Shown piece after piece: positions 8,777-17,123 of a stretch of 64,000 bases of DNA; positions within the stretch are counted from its first letter, which is position 1, and every line of letters starts with the position of its first letter. The notes below the pieces were generated by a model that saw only the letters and a program-made list of their open reading frames with translations, did no database searches and was not told the origin of the DNA. Location of the stretch: contig NZ_RXLQ01000021.1 of assembly GCF_003953935.1 (NCBI RefSeq), positions 1-64,000 on the forward strand, given 5' to 3'. The translations under genes and the position numbers were made by a program. Source of the stretch: Massilia atriviolacea. GTDB lineage: Bacteria > Pseudomonadota > Gammaproteobacteria > Burkholderiales > Burkholderiaceae_D.

Positions 8777-10045
8777 ATGATCCGAGACACTTCTTCCCAG
8801 GACGCCACCATCAGCGCACCGCCCGCGCACAAGGCCAGGCGCCGCCTGCTTGGCGCCGTGCTGGCGGCGGGCGCGCTGGGCGGCGCGGCGCTGCTGCTGT
8901 CCGCCTGGCGCGGCAGCGAACACGCGGTCAGCGCGGCGCGCCTGCGCGTGGCCGAGGTCACGCGCGGCACCCTGGTGCGCGACGCCTCCGTCAACGGCCG
9001 CGTGGTGGCCGCCGTCAGCCCCACCCTGTACGCCACCGCGCCGGCCACGGTCACGCTCAAGGTGGCCGCCGGCGACACCGTCAAGAAGGGCCAGATCCTC
9101 GCTTTGCTCGAATCGCCCGACCTGTCGGACGCGCTCAAACGCGAGCAATCGAGCTACCAGCAGCTGGAAGCGGAAGTGGCGCGCCAGCGCATCCTGGCCA
9201 AAAAGCAGAAGCTGCTGGCCCAGCGCGAAGCCGACACCGCCGAAATCGAGCGCCTCTCGGCCCAGCGCACGCTGGAGCGTTACGACAGCGTGGTCCAGGA
9301 AGGCATCATCGCCAAGATCGACTACCAGAAGGCCAAAGACGCGCTCAATTCGGCCGGCATCCGCGCGCGCCATGCCGCGCAGGCGGCCACGCTGGAAGGC
9401 GACGACGTCGGCCTGGCCCTGCAGACCAAGGTGGCCGAACTCGACCGCCAGCGCCTGTCGATGGCCAACGCCCAGCGCCGCGTGGACGAACTGTCGGTGC
9501 GCGCGCCGGTCGACGGCTTCATCGGCACGCTGTCGGTGCAGAACCGCAGCGTGGTGGCGGCCAACGCGGCGCTCATGACGCTGGTCGACCTGTCGCGCCT
9601 CGAAGTCGAACTCGAAGTCCCGGAAACCTATGTCGACGACATGGGCCTGGGCATGCGCGCCGAGATCGCGCTCGGCAACGCCACCGCCAGCGGCACGCTG
9701 TCGGCGCTCTCGCCCGAAGTGGTCAAGAACCAGGTGCTGGCGCGGGTGCGCTTCGACGGCGCCCAGCCCAAGGGACTGCGCCAGAGCCAGCGCGTCAGCG
9801 CGCGCCTGCTGATCGAAGAAAAACGCGACGTCGTCCTGCTGCCGCGCGGCCCCTTCGTCGAGAGCGAGGGCGGACGCTTCGCCTACGTGGTGCAGGGCGG
9901 CGAGGCCGTGCGCACCCCGATCGCCCTGGGCGCGACCAGCGTGTCCTCGGTCGAAATCCTGAGCGGCCTGAAAGCGGGCGACCAGGTCGTCGTCGCCGGC
10001 ACCGACAGCTTCGCCAACGCGGCCCGCGTCTCCATCCATCGATAG
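8777..10045 (+). CDS. HlyD/MacA-like periplasmic adaptor subunit
   Basis: A 422-residue membrane-fusion protein. A single N-terminal transmembrane anchor (about 24-42) is followed by a lipoyl-like half, a long coiled-coil hairpin (about 115-215), the second lipoyl half with VRAPVDGFIGTL, and a beta-barrel/membrane-proximal region ending with the typical GLKAGDQVVVAGTDSF. It should bridge an inner-membrane ABC transporter and an outer-membrane channel. No TolC-type gene is in the window. The ATG at 8777 is preferred to one 51 bp upstream because that one overlaps the sigma54 promoter. It is the first gene of the operon. Confidence 0.87.
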   Translation: MIRDTSSQDATISAPPAHKARRRLLGAVLAAGALGGAALLLSAWRGSEHAVSAARLRVAEVTRGTLVRDASVNGRVVAAVSPTLYATAPATVTLKVAAGDTVKKGQILALLESPDLSDALKREQSSYQQLEAEVARQRILAKKQKLLAQREADTAEIERLSAQRTLERYDSVVQEGIIAKIDYQKAKDALNSAGIRARHAAQAATLEGDDVGLALQTKVAELDRQRLSMANAQRRVDELSVRAPVDGFIGTLSVQNRSVVAANAALMTLVDLSRLEVELEVPETYVDDMGLGMRAEIALGNATASGTLSALSPEVVKNQVLARVRFDGAQPKGLRQSQRVSARLLIEEKRDVVLLPRGPFVESEGGRFAYVVQGGEAVRTPIALGATSVSSVEILSGLKAGDQVVVAGTDSFANAARVSIHR

Positions 10046-10067
10046 CATTCCAACGAAAGGACCATCC

Positions 10068-10790
10068 ATGCTGCGCATGACCAATCTGAGCAAGGTGTAC
10101 CGCACCCACATGATCGAAACGCACGCGCTGCGCGGCTTCGAGATCCACGTCAGGCAGGGCGAATTCGTCACCGTCACCGGCCCTTCCGGCTCGGGCAAGA
10201 CCAGCTTCCTGAACATCGCCGGCCTGCTCGAAGAATTTACCGACGGCGAGTATGTGCTCGACGGCGTCAACGTCAAGGGCATGGACGACAACGCCCGCTC
10301 GCGCCTGCGCAACGAAAAACTGGGCTTCATCTTCCAGGGCTTCAACCTGATTCCCGACCTGTCCCTGTTCGACAACGTCGACGTGCCGCTGCGCTACCGC
10401 GGCTTCAACGCCGCCGAGCGCAAGGAGCGCATCGAAGACGCCCTGTCCAAGGTCGGCCTGGCCTCGCGCATGAAGCACTATCCGGCCGAACTGTCGGGCG
10501 GCCAGCAGCAGCGCGTGGCGATCGCGCGCGCGCTGGCCGGCTCGCCCAAGCTGCTGCTGGCCGACGAACCGACCGGCAACCTGGACACGCAAATGGCGCG
10601 CGGCGTGATGGAGCTGCTCGAAGACATCAACGCCCAGGGCACCACCATCCTGATGGTCACGCACGATCCCGAGCTGGCGGTGCGCGCCCAGCGCAATGTG
10701 CACATCATCGACGGCCAGGTGTCGGACCTGGTGCGCAAGGGCCCCACCCTGGCCGGCGCCAGCGCCAGCGCATCCGGCCAGGCCGCATAA
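10068..10790 (+). CDS. ABC transporter ATP-binding protein (MacB/LolD type)
   Basis: A 240-residue ATPase with Walker A GPSGSGKT at residues 38-45, Q-loop FQGFNLIPDL, signature LSGGQQQRVAIARAL, Walker B LLLADEPTGNLD and H-loop VTHDPELA. The separate ATPase subunit with two FtsX-type permeases next to it resembles split MacAB-like or BceAB-like exporters. An AAAGGA ribosome-binding site precedes the ATG. It is 22 bp after the adaptor gene and 9 bp before the first permease. Confidence 0.93.
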   Translation: MLRMTNLSKVYRTHMIETHALRGFEIHVRQGEFVTVTGPSGSGKTSFLNIAGLLEEFTDGEYVLDGVNVKGMDDNARSRLRNEKLGFIFQGFNLIPDLSLFDNVDVPLRYRGFNAAERKERIEDALSKVGLASRMKHYPAELSGGQQQRVAIARALAGSPKLLLADEPTGNLDTQMARGVMELLEDINAQGTTILMVTHDPELAVRAQRNVHIIDGQVSDLVRKGPTLAGASASASGQAA

Positions 10791-10799
10791 GGAGCGCCC

Positions 10800-12113
10800 A
10801 TGTTCTCGTACTACTTCAAGCTGGGCGTGCGCAGCCTGCGCCGCAATCCGGCCCTGACCGCGCTGATGGTGCTGACCCTGGCCATCGGCGTGGCGGCCAG
10901 CGTGTCGACCCTGACCATCCTGCACGTCATGTCGAGCAATCCGATTCCGCACAAGAGCGAGCGCCTGTTCGTGCCGAGGATCGACAACGGCCTGCTCGAG
11001 ACCTTCAAGCCGCATGAAGACGACCGCTTCGACCCGCAGTCGACCTACCCCGACGCCATGAACTTCCTGCGCGACGGGCATGGCGAACGGCGCACCGTGC
11101 TGTATGGCGTGTCGGCCCCGCTGGAGCCGGTGCGCAAGGACTTGCCGGTCATGTCGGTCACCGGCCTGGCCCTGACGCGCGACTTCTTCGCGATGATGGA
11201 TGTGCCCTTCCTGCACGGGCAGCCGTGGAGCGACGCCGACGAACGGGCCGGCGCCGAAGTGGTGGTCTTAAGCCGCGACCTGGCCGAAAAGCTGTTCGGC
11301 GCGGACAACCCGGTCGGCAAGCGCATCCGCCTGATGGACAAGCAGTTCCAGGTGGTGGGCGTGCGCAAGCCGTGGCGGCCGGTACCCAAATTCTACAAGC
11401 TGATCGGCGGTGGCGCGTTCACCCAGGAAGACGAGATCATGATCCCGTTCGCCACCGCGATCCGGCTCGAAGCGAATCCGGAAGGCAGCATCAGCTGCCA
11501 GGGCAAGACCGAACCTGGCTGGCAGGGTTTCCTGCGCTCCGAATGCACCTGGCTGCAGGTGTTCTTCGAAACCAGAACCGCCGCCGGACGCGCCGAACTG
11601 CAGGAATACCTGGACAACTACGCCGACGCGCAGCGCAGGCTGGGGCGCCTGAAACGCAAGCAGCCGAACCAGCTGTTCGACGTGATGCAGTGGCTGGAAC
11701 ACCGCAAGGTGGTCGGCAACGACAGCCGCCTGGCGGCCTGGCTGGCGTTCGGCTTCCTGCTGCTTTGCCTGGTCAACACCGTGGGCCTGCTGCTGGCCAA
11801 ATTCTCGGTGCGCGCCTCCGAAGTCGGCATCCGGCGCGCGCTGGGCGCCTCGCGCAAGGAGATCTTCCGCCAGTTCCTGACCGAGACGGCGGTGGTCGGC
11901 CTGGCCGGCGGCCTGCTCGGCCTGTTGCTGGCCTGGGGCGCCCTGGCCCTGATCCGCCTGCAATCGGAGCAGTTGCGCATCGTCGCCCACATGGATTGGC
12001 AGATGCTGGGCGCGACCTTCCTGCTGGCGCTGGGCGCCGCCATGCTGGCCGGCCTGCTGCCGACCTGGCGCGCCTGCCAGGTCACGCCGGCCATCCAACT
12101 CAAATCGCAATAA
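10800..12113 (+). CDS. FtsX/MacB-type ABC permease 1
   Basis: A 437-residue permease with an N-terminal transmembrane helix (about 20-40), a large periplasmic MacB-like core domain (about 45-300) and three C-terminal helices (about 315-425) carrying the FtsX motif VRASEVGIRRALGASRKEIF. This mechanotransmission topology is used for exporting peptides, lipids or toxins from the periplasm rather than through the membrane pore. AAGGAG lies 6 bp before the ATG. Downstream comes a second, diverged permease, so the transporter is probably a heterodimer. Confidence 0.9.
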   Translation: MFSYYFKLGVRSLRRNPALTALMVLTLAIGVAASVSTLTILHVMSSNPIPHKSERLFVPRIDNGLLETFKPHEDDRFDPQSTYPDAMNFLRDGHGERRTVLYGVSAPLEPVRKDLPVMSVTGLALTRDFFAMMDVPFLHGQPWSDADERAGAEVVVLSRDLAEKLFGADNPVGKRIRLMDKQFQVVGVRKPWRPVPKFYKLIGGGAFTQEDEIMIPFATAIRLEANPEGSISCQGKTEPGWQGFLRSECTWLQVFFETRTAAGRAELQEYLDNYADAQRRLGRLKRKQPNQLFDVMQWLEHRKVVGNDSRLAAWLAFGFLLLCLVNTVGLLLAKFSVRASEVGIRRALGASRKEIFRQFLTETAVVGLAGGLLGLLLAWGALALIRLQSEQLRIVAHMDWQMLGATFLLALGAAMLAGLLPTWRACQVTPAIQLKSQ

Positions 12114-12130
12114 CCTTCGAAAGGCACGGC

Positions 12131-13369
12131 ATGGAAATCCGTCCCATCCTCTCCGCGCTCCTGCGCAGCAAGACCGGCGCCATCCTGGTGGCGCTGCAAG
12201 TGGCGATCAGCCTGGCGATCCTGACCAACGCGCTGCATATCGTCGGCGTGCGCCAGGCCGTGGCGGCACGCCCGACCGGCATCGCCGGCGAGAACAGCGT
12301 GTTCTATATCCGGGTACGCCACCTGGTCGAAGGCAGCCACCAGCAGCAGATCGCGCGCCAGCAGTCCGAAACGCAGGCCCTGCGCGCCATCGGCGGCGTG
12401 GCCTCGGCCGCCTTTGCCAGCCAGGCGCCGATTTCGCGCTCCGGCTGGACCACCTCCCTGGCGGCGACGCGCACGCCGGGCGCCGACACCTCGCCCGGCG
12501 CCATGTACTACTCGAGCGATTCGCTGGTCGACACCTGGGGCCTGAAGCTGGTGCAAGGGCGCGACCTGCGTCCGGACGACGTGGTCGACATCGACGGCAA
12601 GACCTCGCCCGAGGAACTGTTCCCCAAATCGGTGCTGATGACCAGGGCGCTGGCCGGCAAGCTGTGGCCCGGCGCGGCCGGGGTGCTCGGCAAGACCGTC
12701 TACTTCGGCACCAGCCCGGATGGCAACGCCGCCACCGTGGTCGGGGTCATCGACACGCTGCAGACCCAGAACGGCGAACTGGCCGCGCGCGGCGACTATG
12801 CGCTGATCGTGCCGATCCGCCAGTCATTCAGCCCGGCGATGTACACGGTGCGCGCCGAAGCCGGCCAGCTGGACCGGGTCATGAAGGAGGCCGAAGCGAC
12901 GCTGCGCGCCAGCAACCAGGGGCGCGCGATCATCACCATGCAGACGGCGGCGGCCGACCGCAAGGAACGCTACCGGGCCGACATGGCGCTGTCGTGGATG
13001 CTGATCGCGGTCAGCGTGCTGCTGCTGCTGATCACCGCCAGCGGCATCGTCGGCATGGCCAGCCTGTGGGTCACGCAGCGCCGCAAGCAGATCGGCGTGC
13101 GCCGCGCCCTTGGCGCCCGCCGCACCGACATCCTGCGCTACTTCATCACCGAGAATTTCATGATCACCAGCGTCGGGGTGCTGTGCGGGGTGGCGCTGTC
13201 GGTGGCGCTGAACCAGCTGCTGGTCAGCCGGCTGGAGATGGCGCGCCTGCCGCTGGCCTACCTGGCGGTGGGAGCCGGCGTGTTCTGGGCGCTCGGCGTG
13301 GCGGCGGTGTACGGGCCGGCCTGGCGCGCCGCCTCGATCTCGCCGGCCACCGCGACGCGCAGTGCCTGA
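12131..13369 (+). CDS. FtsX/MacB-type ABC permease 2
   Basis: A 412-residue protein beginning MEIRPILSALLRSKTGAILV, with the same layout as permease 1: one N-terminal helix, a periplasmic domain and three C-terminal helices. It has the motif RRKQIGVRRALGARRTDILRYF. It shares the fold but clearly differs in sequence from permease 1, consistent with a heterodimer. The ATG at 12131, 17 bp after the previous stop and preceded by GAAAGG, is the start; the frame is open further upstream only because of high GC. Confidence 0.88.
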   Translation: MEIRPILSALLRSKTGAILVALQVAISLAILTNALHIVGVRQAVAARPTGIAGENSVFYIRVRHLVEGSHQQQIARQQSETQALRAIGGVASAAFASQAPISRSGWTTSLAATRTPGADTSPGAMYYSSDSLVDTWGLKLVQGRDLRPDDVVDIDGKTSPEELFPKSVLMTRALAGKLWPGAAGVLGKTVYFGTSPDGNAATVVGVIDTLQTQNGELAARGDYALIVPIRQSFSPAMYTVRAEAGQLDRVMKEAEATLRASNQGRAIITMQTAAADRKERYRADMALSWMLIAVSVLLLLITASGIVGMASLWVTQRRKQIGVRRALGARRTDILRYFITENFMITSVGVLCGVALSVALNQLLVSRLEMARLPLAYLAVGAGVFWALGVAAVYGPAWRAASISPATATRSA

Positions 13370-13409
13370 GCCGCTTCCCGGCCCGGGTTCCGATGGTATG
13401 CTAGCGCCC

Positions 13410-14738
13410 ATGCCTACTGTACTGATCATCGACGACAACGCCGCCGTCGCCATCGCACTCGATGTCCTGTTTTCGCTGCACGACATCGGCGCGCTGCGCG
13501 CCACCTCGCCCGAAGAAGGCCTGGCCATCCTGGAACGCACGAGCGTGGACCTGGTCATCCAGGACATGAATTTTTCGGCCGACACCACCTCGGGCGAGGA
13601 AGGCACGGCCCTGTTCCGCGAGATCCGCCGGCGCCACCCGGACCTGCCGGTGATCCTGCTGACCGCCTGGACCCACCTGGATGCGGCGGTCGAGCTGGTC
13701 AAGTCGGGCGCGGCCGATTACCTGTCCAAACCCTGGAACGACAACCGCCTGATCGCGACCGTGACCAACCTGGTCGAACTGGGCCAGGCCAACCGCGCGC
13801 TGCGCCAGCGCGTGCAGCAGGAGCGGCGCGTGCGGCGCGACCTGGAACAGGGCTTCGACCTGCGCGGCATGGTGTGGCAGGACGCCGCCACCGAACGCAT
13901 CCTGCACCTGGCCTGCCAGGTGGCGCGGGCCGACGTGCCGGTGCTGATCAGTGGCCCCAACGGCACCGGCAAGGAGCGCATCGCCGAGATCATCCAGGCC
14001 AATTCGCTGGTGGCCGACGGCCCCTTCGTGGTGCTCAACTGCGGCGCGCTGCCGGCCGAACTGATCGAGGCCGAACTGTTCGGCGCCGAAGCGGGCGCCT
14101 ACACCGGCGCCTCGCGCGCGCGCGAAGGCAAGTTCGAAGCGGCCGACGGCGGCACCCTGTTCCTGGACGAAATCGGCAACCTGCCGCTGGCCGGCCAGAT
14201 GAAACTGCTGCGCGTGCTGGAGACCGGACGCTTCGAGCGCCTCGGCTCGAACCGCGAGCGCCAGGTCAAGGTGCGCGTGATCAGCGCCACCAACGCCGAC
14301 CTGGGCGCGATGATCCGCGCCGGCACCTTTCGCGAAGACCTGTTCTACCGCCTCAACGTGATCGAACTGCGCCTGCCGGCGCTGGCGGCGCGTCCGGCCG
14401 ACATTTTGCCGCTGGCGGCCAGTTTTCTGGCGCGCGGCAAAAGCCTGCACCACTGCGCCCAGGCCGCGCTGCTGGCGCACGCCTGGCCAGGCAATGTGCG
14501 CGAACTCAAGAACGTGATGGCGCGCGCCAGCCTGCTGGCCGCCGGCGACGTCATCAAGGCGGGCGACCTGGGGCTGCCGGTCACGCTGGCCGCCAGCGTC
14601 GAAGTGGAGCCGGACCGCGACGCCATCGTGCAGGCCATGGCGCGCGCGGGCGGCGTGGTGGCGCAGGCCGCGGCCGACCTGGGCCTGTCGCGCCAGGCGC
14701 TGTACCGGCGCATGGAGCGGCTCGGGATCGCGCGCTAG
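13410..14738 (+). CDS. Sigma54-dependent NtrC-family response regulator
   Basis: A 442-residue activator. The receiver domain (1-120) has acidic residues D8/D9 and phospho-acceptor D52. The AAA+ domain (about 150-375) has a Walker A variant GPNGTGKE, the sigma54-contacting loop GAYTGA at 229-234 (usual form GAFTGA) and Walker [12 protein letters not shown] Fis-type helix-turn-helix ([20 protein letters not shown]) ends the protein. It is encoded in the operon behind a sigma54 promoter, so it probably activates its own operon. The kinase gene follows after 3 bp. The ATG at 13410 gives the canonical receiver start; one 12 bp upstream is possible. Confidence 0.93.
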   Translation: MPTVLIIDDNAAVAIALDVLFSLHDIGALRATSPEEGLAILERTSVDLVIQDMNFSADTTSGEEGTALFREIRRRHPDLPVILLTAWTHLDAAVELVKSGAADYLSKPWNDNRLIATVTNLVELGQANRALRQRVQQERRVRRDLEQGFDLRGMVWQDAATERILHLACQVARADVPVLISGPNGTGKERIAEIIQANSLVADGPFVVLNCGALPAELIEAELFGAEAGAYTGASRAREGKFEAADGGTLFLDEIGNLPLAGQMKLLRVLETGRFERLGSNRERQVKVRVISATNADLGAMIRAGTFREDLFYRLNVIELRLPALAARPADILPLAASFLARGKSLHHCAQAALLAHAWPGNVRELKNVMARASLLAAGDVIKAGDLGLPVTLAASVEVEPDRDAIVQAMARAGGVVAQAAADLGLSRQALYRRMERLGIAR

Positions 14739-14741
14739 CCG

Positions 14742-16058
14742 ATGCGCCTGTCCCTCGTCACGCGCTGGTCGGCACTGGTGGGCACCCTGCTCACGCTCGG
14801 CGTCCTCATCGCGCTCGGGCTGGACCGCCTGCTGCCGGGGCGCGTGCTGACGGTGCTGGCCGTCTCGCTGGCCTGCGTGGTGCCGATCGCGGTAATCACC
14901 ATGCGCGCCCAGATCCGCCCCATCCTGTCCCTGTTCCGCGCGCTCGAAGGCACCGTCACCAGCTACAAGGATGGCGACTTTTCCTTCAGCCTGCACTGGC
15001 CGCAGAACGACGAACTGGCCGACCTGGTGGCGGCCCACAACGCGCTCGGGAACGTGCTGCGCGAACAGCGCCTGGCGCTGGTTCAGCGCGAACTGCTGCT
15101 CGATACCATGGTCCAGAACACGCCGGTGGCGATGCTGCTGGTGGGCGAGCTGGCGGGCAGCCCGGGGGCGATCGTCTACGCCAACCTGTCGGCGCGCCAG
15201 ATGCTGGGCGAAGGCCGCAAGCTCGAAGGCCACCGCCTGTCCGAGATCCTGGGCACGGCCTCGCCGGCGCTGGTGGACGCGCTGGCGCGCGGCGGCGACG
15301 GCCTGTTTTCGGCCGGCGACGGCGAGGACGAAGAGGTCTACCACCTGGCGCGCCGCAGCTTCAGCCTGAACGGCCGCAAGCACGAACTGCTGCTGCTGCG
15401 CCAATTGACCCACGAACTGCGGCGCCAGGAAGTGCAGACCTGGAAAAAGGTCATCCGCGTGATCAGCCACGAACTGAATAACTCGCTCGCGCCCCTGACG
15501 TCGCTGGCGCATTCCGGCGCGGAGCTGGTGCGGCGCGGCCAGACCGAGCGCCTGCCGCAGATCCTGGAAACCATCGAAGAGCGCACGCGCCACCTGGAGA
15601 GCTTCATCCTCGGCTACGCGCGCTTCGCCAAGCTGCCTGCGCCGCGCATCGAAGCATGTCCGTGGCCCGGCTTTGTCGGCCAGCTGGCCTCGCAGGTGGC
15701 CGTGACGGTGGTCGGCGCGCTGCCGCCCGAAGCGGCCCGCTTCGACCCGGCCCAGATGGAACAGGCCTTGCTCAACCTGCTCAAGAACGCCCACGAATCT
15801 GGTTCGCCGGCCGCCGACGTGGCGCTGCAGGTGCGCCAGGCGCACGGCACCCTGCGCATCGAAGTGATGGACCGCGGCCAGGGCATGAACGACGCGGTGC
15901 TGACCAATGCGCTGGTACCCTTCTACTCCACCAAGCGCAGCGGCACCGGCCTGGGACTGGCGCTGGCGCGCGAAATCGCCGAGGCGCACGGCGGGCGCAT
16001 CACGCTCGGCAACCGCGAGGGCGGCGGCCTGACGGTGACCCTGATCCTGCCGGCCTAA
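14742..16058 (+). CDS. NtrB-like sensor histidine kinase, intramembrane-sensing type
   Basis: A 438-residue kinase. Two transmembrane helices (about 10-27 and 35-53) are joined by a loop of only about seven residues, so there is no periplasmic sensor domain. A HAMP-like linker and a PAS-like segment (about 110-220) follow. The H-box is SHELNNSLAPL with the phosphorylated His243. The ATPase motifs are NLLKNAHE (N), DRGQGMND (G1) and GTGLGLALA (G2). Kinases of this form next to FtsX-type ABC transporters often sense through the transporter. It should phosphorylate the regulator encoded 3 bp upstream. Confidence 0.9.
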   Translation: MRLSLVTRWSALVGTLLTLGVLIALGLDRLLPGRVLTVLAVSLACVVPIAVITMRAQIRPILSLFRALEGTVTSYKDGDFSFSLHWPQNDELADLVAAHNALGNVLREQRLALVQRELLLDTMVQNTPVAMLLVGELAGSPGAIVYANLSARQMLGEGRKLEGHRLSEILGTASPALVDALARGGDGLFSAGDGEDEEVYHLARRSFSLNGRKHELLLLRQLTHELRRQEVQTWKKVIRVISHELNNSLAPLTSLAHSGAELVRRGQTERLPQILETIEERTRHLESFILGYARFAKLPAPRIEACPWPGFVGQLASQVAVTVVGALPPEAARFDPAQMEQALLNLLKNAHESGSPAADVALQVRQAHGTLRIEVMDRGQGMNDAVLTNALVPFYSTKRSGTGLGLALAREIAEAHGGRITLGNREGGGLTVTLILPA

Positions 16059-16105
16059 GTAAGTGCGGGTGGTAAGATCGCTGTTCCACTTTTTCTCCGC
16101 CAGCG

Positions 16106-16879
16106 ATGCCAGACACCCCCACTTCCACCCGCTTCGACGCCCCCGGCCACCCGCCGGCCACCATCACCGAATTCAAAGGCGTGCGCTTCCTGCACCTGGG
16201 CACCTCGTGGGTGCAGGGCGCCATGCGCCTGGCCAAGCCGGACAACATCGAACTCGAATACGTGCAGATGATGATGATGTGGATGCTCTTCCTCGACCAT
16301 CCGAAGCACATCGTGCAGCTGGGACTGGGCAGCGCGGCCCTGACCAAGTTTTCCTACCAGCGCTTCCCGCAGGCGCGCGTGACGGTGGCCGAACTCAATC
16401 CCAACGTGATCGACGTCTGCCACGCCCACTTCGGCCTGCCGCCCAACGACGCGCGCCTGGACGTGCGCCAGATGGACGCGCTGGACTTCGTGCTCGATCC
16501 GGCCAACCACGGCACGGTCGACGTGCTGCAGGTGGACCTGTACGACGAAGAGGCGCGCGGGCCGGTACTCGACTCGCCCGAGTTCTACCAGGCCTGCATG
16601 GATTGCCTGTCCGATGACGGCATCATGACCACCAATGTGTTCGGCGACTTTGCCAGCTACGACAAGAACCTGCAAAACATGGAGCTGGTGTTCGACGCGG
16701 TGGTGTGGCTACCCGAAGTGCATGACGCGAACATCGTCGTGGTGGCGTTCAAGCGCGCGCCGTCGATCGATTTTTCGGTGTTGTACGAACGTGCGGGGGC
16801 CATTAAAAAGAGCATGAACCTGCCGGCCAAGAACTGGGTGACAGGGCTGAAAGGCTGGATGCAGGACCACAGCGAATAA
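16106..16879 (+). CDS. Spermidine synthase-like methyltransferase-fold protein
   Basis: A 257-residue protein with a Rossmann-type nucleotide-binding core: VQLGLGSAALTKFSY (glycine-rich loop), VTVAELNPNVIDVC (acidic end of strand 2), then MDALDFV and VDVLQVDLYDEEARGP, which match the spermidine/spermine synthase family. The N-terminal tetramerisation strand region is short. The exact substrate is unknown, since many small members are not true polyamine synthases. It starts 47 bp after the kinase stop and could be read through from that operon. Confidence 0.75.
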   Translation: MPDTPTSTRFDAPGHPPATITEFKGVRFLHLGTSWVQGAMRLAKPDNIELEYVQMMMMWMLFLDHPKHIVQLGLGSAALTKFSYQRFPQARVTVAELNPNVIDVCHAHFGLPPNDARLDVRQMDALDFVLDPANHGTVDVLQVDLYDEEARGPVLDSPEFYQACMDCLSDDGIMTTNVFGDFASYDKNLQNMELVFDAVVWLPEVHDANIVVVAFKRAPSIDFSVLYERAGAIKKSMNLPAKNWVTGLKGWMQDHSE

Positions 16880-17016
16880 GCATATAGCGAGGGCGCATAA
16901 GTGCAGCGCGCGCGCGGGGTACGTAGTCGAGATTACATGCTTTTGTGAATACAAGCACGTCATTTTGCTACGGATTGCTGCCGTTGCACGCATTTACAAC
17001 ACTCTCATATGACTCG

Positions 17017-17046
17017 TTGCGCGTCGCAAAACTCGTCAGGTAGTAT
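17017..17046 (+). promoter_or_regulatory. Possible sigma70 promoter of the TonB receptor gene
   Basis: TTGCGC (17017-17022) and TAGTAT (17041-17046) are spaced by 18 bp and lie 78 bp before the receptor ATG. Match to consensus is modest. No Fur box or obvious riboswitch fold was found in the rest of the 244-bp gap (16880-17123). Confidence 0.35.
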
Positions 17047-17123
17047 CGTTTTCACATTGGCTGGCCCCACGAGGGTGTGACCAGTCAATTCCCTAAAAAT
17101 GAAAACGACAACGAGACATCTAC

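Noticed and set aside
11225-12130. Upstream extension of permease 2 within permease 1
   Set aside because: The frame is open but encodes Arg/Gly/Pro-rich noise; the real start has a ribosome-binding site 17 bp after the preceding stop.
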